The notes beneath the pieces are model-generated. The model was not told where the DNA came from. It saw only the letters and a program-made list of their open reading frames with translations, and did not search any database. Both the position numbers and the translations under genes were made by a program. Source: Notamacropus eugenii (taxonomy: Eukaryota > Chordata > Mammalia > Diprotodontia > Macropodidae). From it: a stretch of DNA of 64,000 bases. The DNA lies in assembly GCF_028372415.1 (NCBI RefSeq), contig NC_092877.1, positions 212,280,116 through 212,344,115 on the forward strand. Direction: 5' to 3'. The first letter of the stretch is position 1. Each line of letters begins with the position of its first letter. This document shows positions 34,468-43,534 of the stretch, piece after piece.

Positions 34468-34715
34468 CCGTGTTCATCCTTTGTTTTTGAAGAAGACCAT
34501 GACATCAGAGAAATGATGACATGACTTGCACTTGACTTTGTTTTGAGTGAGGGAGGGCTGTGCAAGGTCACCAACCTCACTTTCTCCTCCTGACCCATCT
34601 GGGTCCAGTGACCAGATATTCATCAATGCATCAGGATGACTTGGTCTTTTTAGGCTGGCCTTTTCAGGTACTCATTTAGAGGGGGGTAATGCCCACATAG
34701 GATGTAAATAGTTTG
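34468..34715. mobile_element. WSINE1/WALLSI-type element body
   Basis: 'gtgttcatcctttgtttttg', 'gatgacatgacttgcacttg', 'gggctgtgcaaggtcacc', 'gtgaccagatattcatc', 'ttcaggtactcatttaga'. Resembles the longer body at 25.1 kb and lacks the tRNA head. Confidence 0.7.
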
Positions 34716-34842
34716 CTCATAATAAATAACAAATTTTCTTTTTTTTTCTCTTCCTGTTTATTTTTAAGTTAGACTTAATGTAGGTATTAAAGCAACTGAT
34801 AAAATTTGAGGCTATAAGGGAATTGTTACACTTCAACTCTTA

Positions 34843-35072
34843 ATGTTATTGTTTAGTCATTTTAGTCTCCATTTGACCCCATTTGAGGTTTTCTTGACAA
34901 AGATACTGGAGTGGTTTGCCATTACCTTTTCCAGCTCATTTTACAGATGAGGGAACTGAGGGAAACAAGTTTAAGTGAGTTGCCCAGGGTCACATAACTA
35001 GTAAGTATCTGAAGCCAGATTCAAACTGAGGAAGATGGCCAACACTGTTATTCACTGTATCACCTAGCTGTT
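34843..35072 (-). mobile_element. MAR1-type tRNA-headed SINE
   Basis: 'tttgaccccatttgaggtttt', 'ctggagtggtttgccattac', 'cattttacagatgagggaac', 'gcccagggtcacataactag', reverse head 'ttcactgtatcacctagctg'. Confidence 0.9.
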
Positions 35073-35224
35073 TATAACACCCTGCAGTAGTTTCCCAATA
35101 TTGGTTCCAAAGTAATCAGAGAAGAAGCAATTAATAAGGAAAATATGCATGATACAAGAGTGTAAATGTTACCACTTGCAATCAAGAAATGCTCTCCAGC
35201 TTCTACCTTGTAGACAGATAGTTA

Positions 35225-36310
35225 CTTCTTCAACATACTATGTGAATATTTCTTTTAAAAATTTAATTTTTCAATTATAAAACTGTTTCTCCCTCCCACC
35301 TCTTCCTTTTCACCAGGTGAAGAAAAGAAAACAAAATACGCAATAAAATACACATACTCAAACAAAACAATTTTCCACATTGGCTGTGTCAAAAATGTGT
35401 TGTCTTATTGGTTTATCACCTCTGTATTAGGAGGTGAGTTGGACTTTTCTACATCCGTCCTTTGGAATCGTGGTTGATTGCTGAACCAATCAGAGTTCTA
35501 AAATTTTTCAAAACTATTCATTTTTTACAATAATGATGCTATGGTATAAATTATATCCCCTAATTCTGCTTCCTCCACTCTGAATCAGTTCATTTATGTC
35601 TTCCCAGAACTTTCTGAAATCATCTCTTCTAACACACACTAGCATTCCATTTCATTCATATATTATAATTTGTTTTTAATACTGGATTTCCATATTTCAC
35701 TGAGGCTGGAAGTGCAGGGGCTATCATAGACCTGATACTACTACTAAGTGGTACAGGAGCTTTGACTTGCTCTGTTTGTGACCTGGGATGGTTTCATTCT
35801 CCTTAGGCAACCTAGTGCCTCTTCTCATCCCTGTTATCTGGGGCTCACCATGTTAATACTGAGCCCAAAAGATGTATCATCCTCTAATTCGTGGGTGCTT
35901 TCTTAATTTCTAATTCTTTGGTAGTACAAAAAAGAATTGCTATAAGTATTTTTGTACCTATCAGACCCTTTCCTCTTTCTTTGACCTTTGTGGGCTATAG
36001 GTCTAGCAGTGATATCACTTGGGTCAAAGGTTATGTTCTGTTTAGTAACTTTGGGCATAGTTCCAAATTGCTTTCCTAAAGAGCTGCTTTACCAACCTGT
36101 TTTCCCATAAACCTTTCAACATTTGTTATTTTCCTTTTTTTGTTAATTGTGCCAATCTGATGGATGTGAGGAAGGACCTCAAAGTTGCTTCAGCTTGTAC
36201 TTCTCTCTTATTATTAATGATCTGGAGCATTTTTAAAAAGATGACTTTTGATAGCTTAGATTTCTTCCCTTTTCATACCAAGTGGATATTTCTCAGGGAA
36301 CATAGTCATC
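35225..36310 (-). mobile_element. Marsupial L1 LINE 3' region split by a 7SL copy
   Basis: 3'-UTR-like 'ctccctcccacctcttccttttc', then 'tctgcttcctccactctgaatc', 'gtcttcccagaactttctgaaatc', and after the insert 'aattctttggtagtacaaaaaag', 'gggcatagttccaaattgc', 'aacctttcaacatttgttattt'. The interruption at about 35683-35880 is a 7SL-derived sequence, so the L1 is the older element. Confidence 0.8.
35683..35880 (-). pseudogene. 7SL (SRP) RNA-derived retrocopy, 3' two-thirds
   Basis: The plus strand reads as reverse 7SL: 'aggctggaagtgcagggg', 'gagctttgacttgctctg', 'tgtgacctgggatggtttc', 'ctccttaggcaacctagtg', 'ggctcaccatgttaatactg'. It covers the S domain and the 3' Alu-domain strand. The first roughly 100 nt of 7SL are missing, as in a 5'-truncated retrocopy. 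It is inserted inside an L1 fragment. Many substitutions and disrupted pairing make it a pseudogene and not a functional SRP RNA gene. Confidence 0.85.
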
Positions 36311-36314
36311 ATGC

Positions 36315-37755
36315 CATACAACTCATTATGGTACTTACTGGCATCATTTTCCTAATATTGAACAGTTTTAGAGCTTGAGGCCATGGTTATTATCCTGCTG
36401 GTATGAAGTTTAAGCTTAGTGCAGGAAATGATGAGCACAAGCTGAATCTGGAGCAAAAGATAGTTCTCTTCTGTGCAGATAGACAACATGTGTTTCTTGG
36501 GGCCAGAGGGGAGAAATGAATGGAAAATTCCTTGCTCTCGTCAAATTCAGAATCTAGTGCAAAGAGAAACTGCCAAATAGATAAACTTGTGGAGGAGACC
36601 TAGACAGAAATGCATTACTTAACATGACTATGGCCCGTTATTTTTAGATGTTTGGGGAATTATCCTTGCCTTGATCGCTATCATCAAAGAACATTTATTA
36701 AGTGCTTATATTATTAAACTGACACTGGAGAATATTGCAAGTGCCTTTTCTGCATCAGCAGCAGCAGGAGGAGAGCCACATTTATGTTGCAAAGCCTTTT
36801 GCTCCATCTAAAACTGTCAGAGATGATAGTTTGGAGGGGGTATTTGTACTCTGACCCACTGCCTCTTGAATTAGGTAGCAGAACAGTACCACTGTTAGGA
36901 CACTTGCCTGCTCTAGGAATTTGTAATTTTGGGGCACATTTCTTATGCTTACTTCATTACAAACTTTTTAGCCTAAATTTGCAATAGTTAGACATCTGTT
37001 GGTTAATATTTTTAACCTCCTTATAAAGGGCTAGCTATGGATTCCGAGCTGACTACCATTTCTGGGAGAAACATATTGCCAGTGATGAGAGTTCTAGATT
37101 TTTAGGAGTTTGAACCAAATAATTTCAAATCCCATAGGTTCTGAGTGATGTCAGCTGTTCTCACAGATTTAGGGTAAACTGTTAACTGGGTCTGAATTGA
37201 ATGTTAGTAGTGGGATGTTAAGAGGTCCAGTTGGATAGCTTCCTGAATATTGGTGAGATAGAATTTTGACCTTCTTCCAGTGTTAGCCATTTATTGGAGA
37301 AGCAGTGTGGCATACTGTAATGGGTGCTAGCCTTTTGAGACGGGAAAGGCCACTTCAAAGTTTCTCTTCAGATGCTGTCTTTGGGACCCTAACAAACCAT
37401 TTGTCCTTTGCCTCTGTTTCTTTATCTCTACAATATATGAAATATAAAATCTATAAAATGAATAACACCTATCCGACTGAGCTACTGTGAGGATAGAAGA
37501 GTAAATGCATAGAAACTGGTCTTTAAAATTTAAAGTGATATGTAAATGTTATCATGATTATCATTTGTATTTGCATATTGCCTTGTCAGTGGGACATCTA
37601 ACCTGAAAATGCAACCTGGAATATAAGTTTGCAAATTATTAAAAAATATTGTCCTCAAGCCATTTGGATACACCTTGATATTGATCTTTAATGTGTGTTT
37701 GTTATATAATATGTATGTATTGATGTTTACATGCATGCACATACATATAGAACAG
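36315..37755. other. Intronic sequence, mostly no feature
   Basis: A short reverse L2 terminus ('aagaacatttattaagtgctt') lies near 36687. The remainder is unassigned. Confidence 0.4.
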
Positions 37756-37757
37756 TT

Positions 37758-38230
37758 GGACATAGTGGACAGAGAGCTGCACTTGGAGCTAGATGTGGAT
37801 TCACAGGTCTGTACTTGATACTGATGACTGCTGTGTGATCCTAGTCAAGTCATTGTGCTCTCAGTGTTCTAGGCAACTCTCGAAGACTGTTGTTGTTCAT
37901 TCTTCTTTCTTGAAGAGGACTAAGGACCGGTGATGCCTTGACTTGCAGGTGAATTGGATATAAGTGAGGGGAGGGCTGTGCAAAGCCATCAGCCTCATTC
38001 TCTCCTCCAGAGTCTTCCTAGTCCAGTGGCAAGACATAGGTCAAGATGACAAGTGATGGTCGTAGATGCAGTGAGAGATCTTGGCTTTTATAAGTTAAGG
38101 TCTTTCCCAGATTTCTGAGGTAGCTCTCAAGTTACGGTCTTGGATTGTGTTGATAGAGGGAGTTTCCTCATTTGGCAGTTTCTGACACTGATGAACTCAC
38201 AGGTCCCAGTTCTGCTCCCTATATCCAGTT
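37758..38230 (+). mobile_element. tRNA-headed SINE split by a WSINE-type insertion
   Basis: The head 'ggacatagtggacagagagc' through 'ctaggcaactctcgaagactg' lies at 37758-37888. The 3' part 'tagctctcaagttacgg', 'agagggagtttcctcatttgg', 'gaactcacaggtccc' resumes after about 38108. The intervening block matches the WSINE-type body. Confidence 0.75.
37893..38107. mobile_element. WSINE1/WALLSI-type body nested in a SINE
   Basis: 'gttcattcttctttcttgaag', 'gatgccttgacttgcagg', 'ggggagggctgtgcaaagcc', 'tcctagtccagtggcaag'. Diverged, lying between two parts of another SINE. Confidence 0.65.
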
Positions 38231-38534
38231 AGCAAGCATACAATGACCGTGTTCTTTCCTATATTTTCAAAGAACATACTACTGATTAATTGTCAATACT
38301 TGCCCTTTGTGCTGTTTTTCCAATAGAAATGATGGCCTATGGAAAACTTTGAAGATTCTTTCCTGGCCTTTGTGAGCAGTAATATATTTTGGAGGTAGTG
38401 GGAGATGTACCGCCTTCTGTGATCATGGAACACGGTCTTCCTATTCAGTCACCTGGTCCACGTGGGCTATTTAATTATTACTATACAATAATCAGTAGCA
38501 TGACCTAGTCAATATGCAGTTTGGTATTGAGACT

Positions 38535-38680
38535 ACTAGAATTCTAGAGCTTGGAGAGATTTCAGAGTTACTCATGAGGAAGTTGGGATCAGAGACGATG
38601 AGAGATTTTTTCAAAGCCATAGAGTCATTGCTATAATCCAGGTCCAATACACTTTCCATTACACCATGTTGCCTCTTTGT
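38535..38680 (-). mobile_element. MIR SINE fragment
   Basis: 'attctagagcttggagagat', 'gaggaagttgggatcagag', 'ccattacaccatgttgcctc'. Confidence 0.65.
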
Positions 38681-38929
38681 TATTATTAATTAATCAGTAA
38701 GGATTTTTTCAACACAATCTAGGATCATGAAAGGAATTACAATATTACAAGAAATATATATGTGCATGTTCCTTATTCTCAAAAAATATTAAAATCTTAT
38801 TTAGGATATAAGGTAAACATACATGAAACAACAGTGAGTCATATGAAATAGTAGATATTTATTATATGTTCAAATGCTAAAGTTTTGTAATATAGAATTT
38901 CAGAGGTAAGAGAGATCAATGAGAGCCAA

Positions 38930-39060
38930 AATAGTTCAGGACAGTTGTTTAAAGGAGTTGGGTCTTAATAAGAAACCCTGAATAAATGGATAGAATTTGA
39001 ATATATGGAGAGAGAATAGGAGCACTAAGTGGGCAAAAGCAGAGAGATCAAACCAGGCAG
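38930..39060 (-). mobile_element. L2 LINE fragment, reverse
   Basis: 'ggagttgggtcttaataag', 'gcaaaagcagagagatcaaac'. Probably part of the same old L2 as 39290-39332 and 39669-39800, broken by later insertions. Confidence 0.55.
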
Positions 39061-39126
39061 AGGTATGCTTAGGAACTGGCCTGACTTAAAGTAATGTGTT
39101 CGTGGGGAATGCATAGGCTTGGGAAA

Positions 39127-39287
39127 GCCTAAAGGCCACATGTGGTCTTCTAGGTCCTCGGGCGGGGCCTTTTGGCTGAGTCCAAGTTTTACAGAACAAA
39201 TCCCTTTATTAGAGATTTGTTCTGTGAAGTTTGGATTCAAAGGGCCACATTTGAGGACCTAGAGGGCCACATGTGGCCTTCAGGCCA
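39127..39287. mobile_element. Palindromic MITE-like DNA transposon
   Basis: Left arm 39127-39206 and right arm 39213-39287 are near-perfect reverse complements around a short loop at 39207-39212. Paired words include 'aggccacatgtgg' with 'ccacatgtggcct', 'ctaggtcctc' with 'gaggacctag', and 'acagaacaaatc' with 'gatttgttctgt'. An element that is entirely inverted repeat, with no coding capacity, fits a non-autonomous DNA transposon. hAT affiliation is a guess from 'ccacatgtggcc'-type termini. It could fold into a long hairpin. Confidence 0.75.
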
Positions 39288-39344
39288 TTCCTGGATCACA
39301 TCAACAATCAGTTATTAAGTGCTTACTATGAAAAGTAGCTACTT

Positions 39345-39656
39345 GTGTGTTCATCCTTCGTTGCCAAAGAAGACCATGCCATCAGAGAAGTAATGACATG
39401 ACTTGCATTTGACTGTGTTTTGAGGGAGGGAGGGCTGGGCAGGTCACCAGCCTTACTTTTTCTCCAGAGCATCTGAATCCAGTGACCAGATATTCATCAG
39501 GATGACTGGAGCTGACCCAGGATGAGGCAACTGGGGTTAAGTGTCTTGCCCAAGGTCACGCAGCTAGTGAGTGTCAAGTATCTAAGGTGAGATTTGAACT
39601 CAGGTCCTCCTAACTCCTGTGCTGTTGCTCTATCCATTGCACCACTTAGTTGTCCC
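39345..39656 (-). mobile_element. WSINE1-type tRNA-headed SINE with target-site duplication
   Basis: The reverse head 'tctatccattgcaccacttag' is at the right and the body runs to 'tgttcatccttcgttgcc' at the left, with a short TG/CA tail. The flanks 39333-39344 and 39657-39668 are identical (aagtagctactt), a 12 bp target-site duplication. It is inserted into an L2 3' end whose pieces lie on both sides ('ttattaagtgcttactatg' left). Confidence 0.92.
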
Positions 39657-39668
39657 AAGTAGCTACTT

Positions 39669-39960
39669 ACTTAAAGGACAAAGTAGATATAATCCTTGTT
39701 CTCAATGAGTGTACTGTCTAGTAGATATGAAAGTAAAGTTGGATAGGTAGGTTCAGGACAGATTATGGAAAGCTTTGCAAGCAAGAAAGAGAAGTTTGGA
39801 TTTGACACAGTTGAGGATGTGATATGAAAAATTGTTTATTGTCATATACATGTGTCCTAGTCTATGTGGCACAGGGAACAGACAGGAAGGTACAGCCGTG
39901 ACAAACATTTCAAGAAGAATTGGGATTAGTCTCTAGATAGAAAGACAGAAGACAGACTAG
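39669..39960 (-). mobile_element. L2 LINE fragment, reverse, right side of the SINE
   Basis: 'atccttgttctcaatgagtg', 'gattatggaaagctttgcaag', 'gaagtttggatttgacac' are reverse L2 landmarks. It continues the copy interrupted by the SINE at 39345-39656. Confidence 0.7.
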
Positions 39961-40185
39961 GTGACTGAAAGAATGGTGAACTCATTGACAGAAAGGGAGG
40001 AAATGAGATTTTTTTTCTTCAGTTTGTAAAATTACTCTGAGAGCAGCTAAATAAATATAGCAGAATGTCATGAATGGATGTGTAGGCTTTACTCTCTGAT
40101 GGTGGACACTGTGCTTTTGGTGATTGTCTTTTACATCAAGCTGAAAAACACTTGAGATAACGGAGTTTTTTCCTTTGAATTTCAG

Positions 40186-40263
40186 TGCAAATTTCAAATT
40201 TAACTCAGTGTTGTGGCAAATCTGGCAACTGCTCTCCTGCAGTGTTACGTTACCAGTATCCTG
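40186..40263 (+). other. Weak candidate exon
   Basis: A good acceptor (ttttttcctttgaatttcag, ending at 40185) precedes a 78-base stretch that ends at CCTG|gtagag. One frame stays open and reads QISNLTQCCGKSGNCSPAVL onward, with three Cys (two adjacent) and an N-glycosylation sequon (NLT), like an extracellular module. Its phase (two bases completing a previous codon) does not match the phase-0 end of exon 1; direct splicing would hit a stop after five codons. It would need an intermediate exon, or it is a chance match. No family recognised. Confidence 0.2.
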
Positions 40264-40414
40264 GTAGAGATGTGTCTTTTTGTCTTCTCCAGTTTCCAAA
40301 AACACTGACACATTTTCTGTATACCATTATAAATCTTGTGAGGGACTCAAAGGTTACATACTTTTCGTCATTCTTAAGGCTTTGGAGGATTTCTGGTAAC
40401 AAATGTTAATGGAG

Positions 40415-41055
40415 AGCCTTAGGATAATGTCACTTTTTGAAACAGTATTTTGGTGTGTGGGAGCTGGGGAGACACTTTAAAACAAGAGCAGAATATCCTT
40501 CTTCTGTTCAGTTTTTTTATGTTGTTCTGTTCTGGAAGATAACTCATTTCCTACTAGATTTAAATAGTTCCAACTTTAGTGGATACAAAATGACACATAG
40601 CTGAGGATTATCACTGTATAACAGCTTTCCTCTACACAGATGTTGTCCCTAGAGAAAAGACCTAGAAAAATAACAAAATAACGTTTGATTCTTATTTTTC
40701 CCCTCTCTCTTGAAAAATCTTGTCCCAGATAAGCCAAATGATAATGTCAATAACGTGATCCATGTTTGCTGTCTGAGGGAAATTCTATTGTCTTACATGG
40801 AATTCCTTGGATTTTAGCTGCACAATTATTTGTCCCTTACAAATATGGCTAAACATTTTGGAACAGAGATGAGTACAGAACATTTAGACAGGTATTTAGG
40901 TGCAATATGTAAAAATGAGAGATTTGGAAAGTGATTTGCCAACCTTGCAGCACTATATAAATGCTAATTATAATGATGAGGATATCTGTGGTAATACTTG
41001 TATGCAACATTCAGAACTAAATCACTAGTATTTGGTAAAAGTAGTATGGTGGAAT
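40415..41055. other. Intronic sequence, no feature seen
   Basis: No repeat landmark or exon recognised. Confidence 0.4.
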
Positions 41056-41059
41056 AGGA

Positions 41060-41290
41060 TAAGATTATAATAATAGTCATCATTTATTTAGTGCTGTAAG
41101 GTTTGCTGAGTATAATGCATATATTATCATATGTGGTCCTCACAACAGCCTTGTGGGGTAGGTCTTCTTGTTCCCATTTTACAGATGAGAAATCTGGGAC
41201 TGAGAAAAGTTAAGTGATTTACCCAGGGACACACAACTAGTAAGTATCTAAGGCAGGATTTGAACTCAGGTCTTTCCTGACTTAGCTTAG
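41060..41290 (-). mobile_element. MIR/THER SINE, nearly full length
   Basis: 'cctcacaacagccttgtgggg', 'cccattttacagatgagaaat', 'acccagggacacacaactag', 'gatttgaactcaggtctttcc'. Confidence 0.85.
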
Positions 41291-41291
41291 A

Positions 41292-41485
41292 TAATTTTAA
41301 TGCAACAGTTATTCAGCACTTCTGTGCAAGGTACTTTGTTATGTGCTGAGAATACAAAAATGAAAACACAACATAGGTTTTCCCCTCAAGAAGCTTATTC
41401 TAATGTTTGGATGGGGACTAAGATTTTTACACAAATGAGCGTGATATAAGTGCAAAGGAAAATTTGGAGAAGGTGCTATCACTTT
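41292..41485 (-). mobile_element. L2 LINE 3' end, reverse
   Basis: 'gttattcagcacttctgtgc', 'gtgctgagaatacaaaaatg', 'cctcaagaagcttattctaatg'. Confidence 0.75.
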
Positions 41486-41704
41486 CTGCTGTGGTAGGGG
41501 GAAAAGTAGGAATGAAAGAGAGCAGTGATGATAATCTAATTTACTTACCAGTTTTCATTAGTGTTTTGCCATCTAATATGGTGACATATTTATCAAATAT
41601 CTTTTTAAATTAAGGTGATCATCGGTTTTCCTGCTTCCTTGAATATGCTGGAAAAAAACAAACCTCAAACTCTTAAGAATTGAAATCCTTTTAAGATCAG
41701 CATG

Positions 41705-41875
41705 TCAGACTTAGTTTCATATACTTGGGGATAAGACTGAACTTGCTGTGTGACCTTGGACAAATCACTTGACCTCTCTGAGCTTCAGAGTCACCATTTT
41801 TAAGATGAGAAGATTAGACAAGGCAGTCTTGATTACCTGTTCAAGATCTGAAATCCTTTAATATCTGTGACTACT
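41705..41875 (+). mobile_element. MIR SINE
   Basis: 'tgctgtgtgaccttggacaaatc', 'cttgacctctctgagcttcag', 'agatgagaagattagacaagg'. Confidence 0.75.
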
Positions 41876-41879
41876 CAGA

Positions 41880-42660
41880 CATGATACTTAAAAGCTGTCT
41901 ATAAAAATTAGACCAAAACAAACATATCTTGTGTGAGCAAGAACTTTCATGATTCCGGGATTTACTATTTCATTCATTTTTCAGGCTCTTTTTTTTCTTT
42001 GTAATACAAGCATGGATTTGTTCTTTATTTTTTAGTGGAATAAATGGTGACTTTGTGATAGCTTCAAGAGTTAGGAACTTTGGAATGTGGCTTTAAGATT
42101 TTGTGGGATCTTTCAAAGCTATTTCACTTTTGACCTTTAGATGAAATTAAAAGATGGTCATTTCGGTAGATTGGATGATGTATGCATTTGTCGTTATTTT
42201 CAAAGATTTGGATATACCACACAACAATACTGAATACAGCTGTAAACACATTCATTTCCATGGTTTTAGTCTTGGATAAAATAACATCCAATTTTTATTT
42301 TTGAGTCTCTCTTGAAAAATCACTAAGCATTCAAAGATTTCAGGAGGAAGGTCATTAATGAGGAATGTCTTAGTGCATAAAAGAGAAAGTCTGAAATAAA
42401 AAAAGAGATTAAAAAATATTAGTAATGTGTGTAGAAATTGTGAAAACAAACAGTGTGAAAAACTCGCAAATGATTGTAGAGACTACAACAGGCTTGCGTG
42501 AAAGTTTCCTGATTGTGGCTGTTCCTATGTTGTAGCTCACAAGAAAAATATGGAAATAGTTTGAGAAGACAATGTGTAATTTATTCTCATGTATAGGCCA
42601 AAGGAAAAAGAAACATAACTTACAGTAAGTAAAGTAGGCATTTAACTGATTTATAATCTT
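41880..42660. other. Intronic sequence, no feature seen
   Basis: AT-rich. Minus-strand open frames of 65 and 91 codons are Phe/Ile-rich and non-descript, as expected by chance in AT-rich DNA. Confidence 0.4.
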
Positions 42661-42667
42661 AAGAAAA

Positions 42668-42895
42668 TGGTACTTAGGTGGCATAGTGGATAGAGTGCCA
42701 GGCTTGGATTCAGGAAGACTTTACCTTCCTGAGTTCAAATCTGGCCTCACTGGCACATGTAACTTAACCCTGTTTGCCTCAGTTTCCTCATACATAAAAT
42801 GAGCTGGGAAAGGAAATGGCAAACCATTGCAATATTTTTACCAATAAAACCCCAAATGGGGTCACAAAGAGTTGGGCATGACTGACCAACAACAA
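42668..42895 (+). mobile_element. MAR1-type tRNA-headed SINE, well preserved
   Basis: Head 'ggtggcatagtggatagag', 'ctgagttcaaatctggcctc', 'cctcagtttcctcatacataaa', body 'ggaaatggcaaaccattgc', 'aaccccaaatggggtcacaa', end 'gactgaccaacaac'. It is the least diverged MAR1 copy in the window, so probably the youngest of them. Confidence 0.95.
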
Positions 42896-42964
42896 AATGT
42901 GATAATGATGAGAAATAAAAAGTGGTCCTGAAAAAAGTAGTTTAATAGATATACTGAAACAGTC

Positions 42965-43118
42965 ATAGGGCCATAAATTTAGAAAGGACTATCTAATCTA
43001 ATTCCTTAATTTTACAAATGAAGAAACTGAGGACCAAGAGATTATGTAGGTAATAGATGCGGGAGCTGAGATTTGGAGCCAGGTCCCTGACCTCCAAATA
43101 AAATCTTCTACTCTACCT
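42965..43118 (-). mobile_element. MIR SINE
   Basis: 'gggccataaatttagaaagg', 'ttacaaatgaagaaactgagg', 'gggagctgagatttggagcc'. Confidence 0.7.
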
Positions 43119-43171
43119 CCCTCCCTGAATATCAATCCCAGTGGAAATCTACTATAGGCAATTTTGTAATA

Positions 43172-43173
43172 TG

Positions 43174-43235
<62 letters not shown>

Positions 43236-43284
43236 CATCTATGTATCTATATCTATGTATCTATCTATCTGTCTGTCTATCTAT
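43172..43284. repeat. (ATCT)n tetranucleotide microsatellite
   Basis: About 27 units, the first 18 or so perfect, then with CATC, TGTA and GTCT variants at the right end. A long perfect core suggests length polymorphism. Confidence 0.97.
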
Positions 43285-43285
43285 T

Positions 43286-43530
43286 GGACTGGAGTTCAGG
43301 AGTGAGATTAGGGCAAGATAGTTTTAGGAGTTATCTGCATAAAGATGAAAATCTCATGGAAACTGAGATGATTTCTAAGGGAGTGAGTATAGAGAGAGGA
43401 GAGAGTATTAGATAGAGCCTCAGGGGATGCCTGCACTTAATCATTAAAGAATGATGGTAATCCTGGAAGTCAATCATAGAGAGGTAGGTGATATGGAGAT
43501 TAAGCACCACATAAATTTCCCTTAAGTTTC
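43286..43530 (-). mobile_element. L2 LINE, reverse transcriptase region
   Basis: Reverse of the L2 ORF2 stretch around the RT 'PQGSVLGP' and 'YADD'-type region: 'agcctcaggggatgcctgc', 'gagagaggagagagtattag', 'atctgcataaagatgaaaatc'. An internal fragment more 5' than most L2 pieces here. Confidence 0.65.
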
Positions 43531-43534
43531 TGTT

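Noticed and set aside
39982..40311. 109-codon minus-strand open frame
   Set aside because: No recognisable domain. It overlaps the plus-strand candidate exon, and at most one of the two could be real.
43172..43284. Regularly repeated short units, CRISPR-like at first glance
   Set aside because: Pure tetranucleotide repeat without spacers, in mammalian DNA.
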